Translations under genes and position numbers: made by a program
Shown here: piece by piece, positions 14,901-18,271 of the stretch
Position numbering within the stretch: the stretch's first letter is position 1
Layout of the letters: the number at the start of each line of letters is the position of its first letter
Assembly (NCBI GenBank): GCA_023260935.1
Contig: JALQTL010000376.1
Coordinates: 1 to 18,271 of the forward strand
Reading direction: 5' to 3'
Length of the DNA: 18,271 nt
From: Paracoccaceae bacterium
GTDB taxonomy: Bacteria > Pseudomonadota > Alphaproteobacteria > Rhodobacterales > Rhodobacteraceae
Notes under the pieces: generated by a model
What the model was told of the DNA's origin: nothing
What the model saw: the letters and a program-made list of their open reading frames with translations, nothing else
Database searches by the model: none

Positions 14901-16076
14901 ATGGCGCTGTTCCGTCACGAGGGCCAGATGTCGATCATTCCCGCCGAAGACATGCGCCGGTTCCACAATGCGCTGCCGTTCTGGCTGTCGCTTCTGATGA
15001 TCCCGCTCGCCCTTGTCGGTGCTTCTGTCGGAGGGGTGACGGTGCTGCTGCTGCCTCTCTATTCCTGGGGCTTGTTCTCGCTTCTCGACGCGATCACCGG
15101 CCTGAACGCGGATAATCCGGATCTGGCTACCGACCCCGACGATCTGATCTGGTATCGCTTCATCACCCTGATCTGGGCCCCCTTGCAGGCGATCACCCTT
15201 TTCGGGCTGATCTGGTATGTGCCGCAGGCACCCCATCTGGGCACGGCCGAGAAGATCGGGCTTTTCTTCGGCATGGGTGTGATCTCGGGCACGATCGGCA
15301 TCAACTACAGCCACGAGCTGATGCACCAGAAGAACCGGCTGGAGCGGGGGCTGGCCGATCTGCTGCTGGCCATGGTGCTTTACGGACATTTCCGCAGCGA
15401 ACACCTCAGGGTGCATCACCTCTGGGTCGGCACCCCGCGCGATCCGGTGACCGCCCGCTATAACGAAGGTTTCCACCGCTTCTATCCCCGCGTTCTTGTG
15501 CAATGCCTGAAATCGGCCTGGTCTGCAGAGCGCGCCATGCTGGCACGCAAGGGCCTGCCTGCCTGGCACCGATCAAACCCGTTCTGGCGCTATGGGGCGC
15601 TACAGGTTCTGATGGTGACCCTCGCGGCGCTGCTGGGGGGGTGGGAAGGGCTGGCACTCTTCCTCTGGCAGGCCGGTGTCGCAGTCTGGCAGCTGGAACT
15701 TGTCAATTACATCGAACATTACGGGCTGACCCGCCGCCATCTGGGCGAAGGGAAATATGAACATGTCCTGCCGCGACACTCATGGAACGCGGCACACCGG
15801 GCCTCGAACTGGCTGCTGATCAACCTGCAGCGCCACTCGGACCACCATTACAAGCCGGACCGCCGCTTTCCACTGCTTCAGACCCATGCCGAACAGGACG
15901 CTCCACAACTGCCCTTCGGCTATCCGGCCATGACGACCCTTGCGATGATTCCCCCCCTGTGGAAACGGGTGATGAACCCGCGCGTACGGGCGTGGCGAAA
16001 AACCTTCTATCCCGACATCGTGGACTGGAAACCCTATAACAAGGCAAAAAACCCGATGCCCCGCAGCATGGGTTGA
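14901..16076 (+). CDS. AlkB-like membrane-bound di-iron monooxygenase
   Basis: This belongs to the integral-membrane fatty acid desaturase/alkane hydroxylase superfamily, which uses two irons held by histidine boxes to hydroxylate or desaturate lipophilic substrates. The 391-residue product has several membrane helices (about 28-60, 88-108, 118-136, 150-163, 232-265). The boxes are HELMH at 138-142, EHLRVHH at 167-173, NYIEH at 269-273, and LQRHSDHH at 309-316. The last is the strong AlkB signature. Canonical AlkB has EHxxGHH in the second box; here Val replaces Gly. Rubredoxin partners are absent from the window, so alkane use is not assured. The gene is 24 bases after mutY and may be cotranscribed. 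Confidence 0.85.
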   Translation: MALFRHEGQMSIIPAEDMRRFHNALPFWLSLLMIPLALVGASVGGVTVLLLPLYSWGLFSLLDAITGLNADNPDLATDPDDLIWYRFITLIWAPLQAITLFGLIWYVPQAPHLGTAEKIGLFFGMGVISGTIGINYSHELMHQKNRLERGLADLLLAMVLYGHFRSEHLRVHHLWVGTPRDPVTARYNEGFHRFYPRVLVQCLKSAWSAERAMLARKGLPAWHRSNPFWRYGALQVLMVTLAALLGGWEGLALFLWQAGVAVWQLELVNYIEHYGLTRRHLGEGKYEHVLPRHSWNAAHRASNWLLINLQRHSDHHYKPDRRFPLLQTHAEQDAPQLPFGYPAMTTLAMIPPLWKRVMNPRVRAWRKTFYPDIVDWKPYNKAKNPMPRSMG

Positions 16077-16110
16077 CGTGGATACCGGCGCATGCGGGAT
16101 CATTGAATGG

Positions 16111-16123
16111 GGGGCTCTGCCCC
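16111..16123. terminator. Short GC hairpin after the alkB-like gene
   Basis: GGGGC (16111-16115), loop TCT, and GCCCC (16119-16123) form a compact stem 35 bases after the alkB-like stop. It has no T tract. Together with the larger repeat that follows, it may end transcription between the convergent genes. Confidence 0.35.
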
Positions 16124-16143
16124 GTCGTGGACTGCGTCCCCGA

Positions 16144-16219
16144 CTCCCCGGAGTATTTTGAAAAGGTGCAAGGGCACGAGGTGCATGATTTGCACCTTTG
16201 TCAAATACTCCCGCCGGAG
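16144..16219. repeat. Intergenic imperfect inverted repeat with palindromic ends
   Basis: The left arm (16151-16171, GAGTATTTTGAAAAGGTGCAA) and right arm (16190-16210) pair in 18 of 21 positions around an 18-base loop. Each arm is edged by its own small palindrome, CTCC-CC-GGAG at 16144-16153 and CTCC-CGCC-GGAG at 16208-16219. A second small stem (GTGCA/TGCAC, 16181-16195) is possible as an alternative inside. It lies between the convergent alkB-like gene and mtaB. I recall similar CTCCGG...GAGTATTT elements being common between genes in Rhodobacteraceae, so it is probably a REP-like repeat or terminator; this is memory, not a search. Confidence 0.7.
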
Positions 16220-16256
16220 GCATCGTCGCTGGCCGCTGGGCGCCCTGCTCGGGACG

Positions 16257-17513
16257 TCAGGCGCACAGGCGGGTCGCGCCATGGCCGCGGATGACGGCCT
16301 GCACGATGGCGCCTTCGCGCTGTTCTTCGGCGAAATCAACTTCGGTGAACTGTTCCGTACGGCCGCGCTGCGGGGATTCCATCAAGATGCGGTGGCTTTT
16401 GCCCGTCTGGGCGGCAAGGTGGCGGGCAAGGGCTGCATCGCCCTGCGCACGCAAACGGGCTGCACGGTCGCGGATTTCGGCACCTTTCACCTGCGGCATC
16501 CGCGCGGCAGGCGTCCCCTTGCGCGGGCTAAAGGGAAAGACGTGCAGGAAGGTCAGATCGCAATCCTCGACCAGACGCAGGGAATTTACGAACATCTCTT
16601 CGGTTTCGGTCGGGAAGCCTGCGATGATGTCGGCGCCGAAGAGAATGTCGGGGCGCAGGCGGCGGGCCTCCTCGCAAAAGCGGATCGCATCATCCCGAAG
16701 GTGCCGCCGCTTCATCCGCTTGAGGATCATGTCATCCCCGGCCTGAAGCGACAGGTGCAGGTGCGGCATCAACCGGGGTTCCGTGGCGATGGCCAACATC
16801 AGGTTGTCATCCGCCTCGATCGAATCGATCGAACTGATGCGCAGCCTGGGCAGATCCGGCACAAGGCGCAGGATGCGCATGACCAGATCGCCAAGGCGAG
16901 GCCCGCCCGGCAGGTCGGTGCCCCAGGAAGTCAGGTCAACACCCGTCAGCACCACTTCGTTGAAACCTTTGCCGACCAGCCGCTTGATCTGTTCGACCAC
17001 CACCCCCGCCGGAACAGATCGGGAATTGCCCCGGCCATAGGGGATGATGCAGAAGGTGCAGCGATGGTCGCAGCCGTTCTGGACCTGCACATAGGCGCGG
17101 TGGCGGCCGAAACCATCGATCAGGTGGCCCGCGGTTTCGGTCACGCTCATGATGTCATCGACCATGACGCGCTCTGTGGTGCCGATGAAATCGGCGGGCG
17201 CGCGCAAGCCGGCCCAGGTTTGCGCCTGCATCTTTTCGTGGTTGCCGATCACGCGGGTCACTTCCGGCATGGCGGCAAAGGTTTCGGGCTCTGTCTGGGC
17301 GGCACAGCCGGTCACGATCACCGGCGCCCCCGGGTGTTCGCGGGCAAGCTTCCGGATTTCCTGCTTGGCCTTGCGCACGGCTTCGGCGGTGACGGCGCAG
17401 GTGTTCACCACCACGGCGCCTTCCACCCCTGCCGCGGCGGCCAGTTCCTTCATCGCTTCCGTCTCGTAAGCGTTAAGACGGCAGCCTAGGGTGGAAAAGA
17501 CAGGCGGTTTCAT
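16257..17513 (-). CDS. mtaB: tRNA t6A37 methylthiotransferase MtaB
   Basis: MtaB is a radical SAM enzyme that adds a methylthio group to N6-threonylcarbamoyladenosine at tRNA position 37, which improves reading of ANN codons. The 418-residue product has the N-terminal methylthiotransferase domain with cluster cysteines at 11 (LGCRLN), 39 (NTCAVT) and 70 (TGCAAQ). The radical SAM site is C-x3-C-x2-C at 148, 152 and 155 (NGCDHRCTFC). A C-terminal TRAM-like region is expected. LGCRLNAYE and IPYGRGNSRSVP point to MtaB and not MiaB or RimO. The ATG overlaps the stop of the dapF fragment (ATGA, 17510-17513), so it normally depends on dapF for transcription. Confidence 0.94.
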   Translation of the reverse strand: MKPPVFSTLGCRLNAYETEAMKELAAAAGVEGAVVVNTCAVTAEAVRKAKQEIRKLAREHPGAPVIVTGCAAQTEPETFAAMPEVTRVIGNHEKMQAQTWAGLRAPADFIGTTERVMVDDIMSVTETAGHLIDGFGRHRAYVQVQNGCDHRCTFCIIPYGRGNSRSVPAGVVVEQIKRLVGKGFNEVVLTGVDLTSWGTDLPGGPRLGDLVMRILRLVPDLPRLRISSIDSIEADDNLMLAIATEPRLMPHLHLSLQAGDDMILKRMKRRHLRDDAIRFCEEARRLRPDILFGADIIAGFPTETEEMFVNSLRLVEDCDLTFLHVFPFSPRKGTPAARMPQVKGAEIRDRAARLRAQGDAALARHLAAQTGKSHRILMESPQRGRTEQFTEVDFAEEQREGAIVQAVIRGHGATRLCA

Positions 17514-17645
17514 GGATGCGCAGCCAGAAAGGCCGGCGATAGCCAGCCGTCAAACACATGGGCCACGGGGCCGGTCATCCAGACTCCGTCATCGCGCCAG
17601 TCGATTTCCAGCACGCCACCATCCAGATCCAGTGTCACCCTGCGC
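17510..17645 (-). pseudogene. dapF: C-terminal fragment of diaminopimelate epimerase
   Basis: The last 44-45 codons read RRVTLDLDGGVLEIDWRDDG and then VWMTGPVAHVFDGWLSPAF, the end of DapF, which converts LL- to meso-diaminopimelate for lysine and peptidoglycan synthesis. Full DapF is about 270-280 residues. Upstream of RRVT the frame changes to unrelated residues (TAKPTFPL and beyond), and the opposite strand begins to read as phage protein. The active-site cysteines and N-terminal domain are missing. Either dapF is broken here or the contig is chimeric at this point. The break is placed near 17645 by eye and could be a few bases off. Confidence 0.75.
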
Positions 17646-17858
17646 AACGGAAACGTCGGCTTGGCTGTGCGCCTCAAGCCCGGTGACAAACTGGCCAACT
17701 CGTCAGCCGCCAAGCTCCTGTCCAACAACGTGTACCTGCTCTACGGTCCATCCGTCGATCAGGTCTTTCGCAGCGTCGCAGACGACAAGACACCGAAGAT
17801 CCTGTCCGACGTGACCGCTGAGTTCTTACGCCAGTTTGCGAGGTTGTCACGTGGCTAA
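17646..17858 (+). CDS. Phage minor tail (GPZ-like) protein, C-terminal fragment
   Basis: From the break onward the plus strand reads NGNVGLAVRLKPGDKLANSS, later LLYGPSVDQVFRSV, and ends EFLRQFARLSRG. The YGPSVDQVF segment followed by a final helix that ends in F-x-R-L/Q is what I associate with the C-termini of phage minor tail protein Z and HK97 gp10-like proteins, which act at the head-tail or tail-end region. The N-terminal part is missing at the junction. A TTG at 17661 could start a 65-residue frame, but it has no clear ribosome-binding site, so a fragment is more likely. The tail-terminator-like gene that follows (order Z then U as in lambda) supports the call. Confidence 0.55.
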   Translation, partial: NGNVGLAVRLKPGDKLANSSAAKLLSNNVYLLYGPSVDQVFRSVADDKTPKILSDVTAEFLRQFARLSRG

Positions 17859-18126
17859 CTCTCCCCGCCTCAACGTCCTGATCGAACTCACGAACCTGCT
17901 CAAGACGATCACGCCTGCCAATGGGTACAGCCATGACCTGAGCACATCCGTCTTCCGTGGTCGTGACCGCTTCGGTGATGAGTCCCCCGAGACGATGGTC
18001 TCAATCCTCGAAGCACCCCGACCCGACCCCGGTCGTGAGATCGGCACACTCGACAGAGCCCGCAACGAACGCTGGTCGCTGCTGCTGCAAGGCTGGTGTC
18101 CCGATAACACGGCAAACACATCATAG
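17851..18126 (+). CDS. Phage tail-terminator-like protein, probably truncated
   Basis: The 91-residue product starts MANSPRLNVLIELTNLLKTI, then TPANGYSHDL, VFRGRDRFGDESPETMVSIL and RWSLLLQGWCPDN. This pattern (ANGY...VFRGR..FG...P...ILE...W.L.LQGW..D) is what I know from tail-terminator or tail-completion proteins of podoviruses and siphoviruses. Those are usually about 150 residues; here the frame stops just after the LQGW segment, so the C-terminal half is missing. The GTG start at 17851 overlaps the preceding gene by eight bases and follows GAGG at 17840-17843. No portal, capsid or integrase is in the window. Homology is from memory of the pattern. Confidence 0.6.
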   Translation: MANSPRLNVLIELTNLLKTITPANGYSHDLSTSVFRGRDRFGDESPETMVSILEAPRPDPGREIGTLDRARNERWSLLLQGWCPDNTANTS

Positions 18127-18167
18127 AGTGGATAGAGAAAACCAACGAACTCTTTAGAGGAAGAAAG

Positions 18168-18233
18168 ATGGAAACGTGGGAGTGTGTACAAAAAGTAGCG
18201 GAGATACGTCCCGATTTAGTTGAAATAGAATAA
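18168..18233 (+). CDS. Possible 21-residue ORF at the low-GC contig end
   Basis: ATG at 18168 follows AGGAAG at 18158-18163 and opens 21 codons (METWECVQKVAEIRPDLVEI, then E) ending in TAA. The same frame is open from 18108, so this could instead be the end of a longer protein whose start was lost at a sequence junction near 18105-18120. No family is recognised. Base composition differs sharply from the rest of the window. Confidence 0.25.
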   Translation: METWECVQKVAEIRPDLVEIE

Positions 18234-18271
18234 CTGTGGATAACCCCTTGCCACCTGCCACCACTATGCTA

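Noticed and set aside
16107..17489. A 460-codon plus-strand open frame opposite mtaB.
   Set aside because: MtaB on the minus strand has all expected cysteine motifs; the plus-strand frame also runs through the inverted repeat, which real genes rarely do.
1..18271. CRISPR arrays, tRNA or rRNA genes, insertion sequences and riboswitches.
   Set aside because: Reading both strands by eye showed no spaced direct repeats, cloverleaf, transposase or known aptamer core. A covariance-model scan was not possible here.

Overview
This window looks like chromosomal DNA from an alphaproteobacterium of the order Rhodobacterales, probably Rhodobacteraceae. The evidence is the high GC content, tightly packed overlapping genes, and typical gene neighbourhoods: flgC-fliE-fliQ-flgF-flgG-flgA-flgH-fliL facing flhA-fliR-flhB; a DUF4170 gene next to waaA and lpxK; and a DUF721 gene next to a dsbA-like gene and mutY. 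The genus cannot be set from this sequence alone.

Positions 1-3745 (+) hold a flagellar basal-body operon: the tail of a probable flgC, fliE (rod/MS-ring junction), fliQ (export gate), flgF and flgG (rod), flgA (P-ring chaperone), flgH (L-ring lipoprotein) and a fliL-like gene. Positions 3756-8713 (-) face it and encode most of the export gate: a probable lytic transglycosylase, flhA, fliR, flhB and a short helical FliJ-like protein. The transglycosylase frame is cut by an in-frame TAG between its catalytic glutamate and its substrate-groove motifs. The two operons converge on a short hairpin at 3747-3765.

Positions 8801-11371 (+) are a lipopolysaccharide module: a promoter candidate, a DUF4170 protein, a Kdo transferase (WaaA/KdtA) and the lipid A 4'-kinase LpxK. 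LpxK overlaps tail to tail with a minus-strand operon (11350-13745) of a DUF721/DciA-like gene, a DsbA-family thiol oxidoreductase and a CaiB-type CoA-transferase. Divergent from it are mutY (TTG start) and an AlkB-like membrane di-iron monooxygenase. The 16077-16256 gap holds a hairpin and a large imperfect inverted repeat, between alkB and the convergent mtaB (tRNA t6A37 methylthiotransferase).

The right end is abnormal. The gene upstream of mtaB should be dapF, but only its last ~44 codons are present. At about 17645 the sequence changes to opposite-strand DNA coding for two phage tail-type proteins, the end of a minor-tail/GPZ-like protein and a tail-terminator-like protein. The second ends early near 18126, where the composition drops to about 43% GC. 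This is either a phage remnant that broke dapF or a chimeric contig end. No wholly new multi-gene system was recognised; the strongest leads are this junction, the amber-interrupted transglycosylase and the intergenic repeat.
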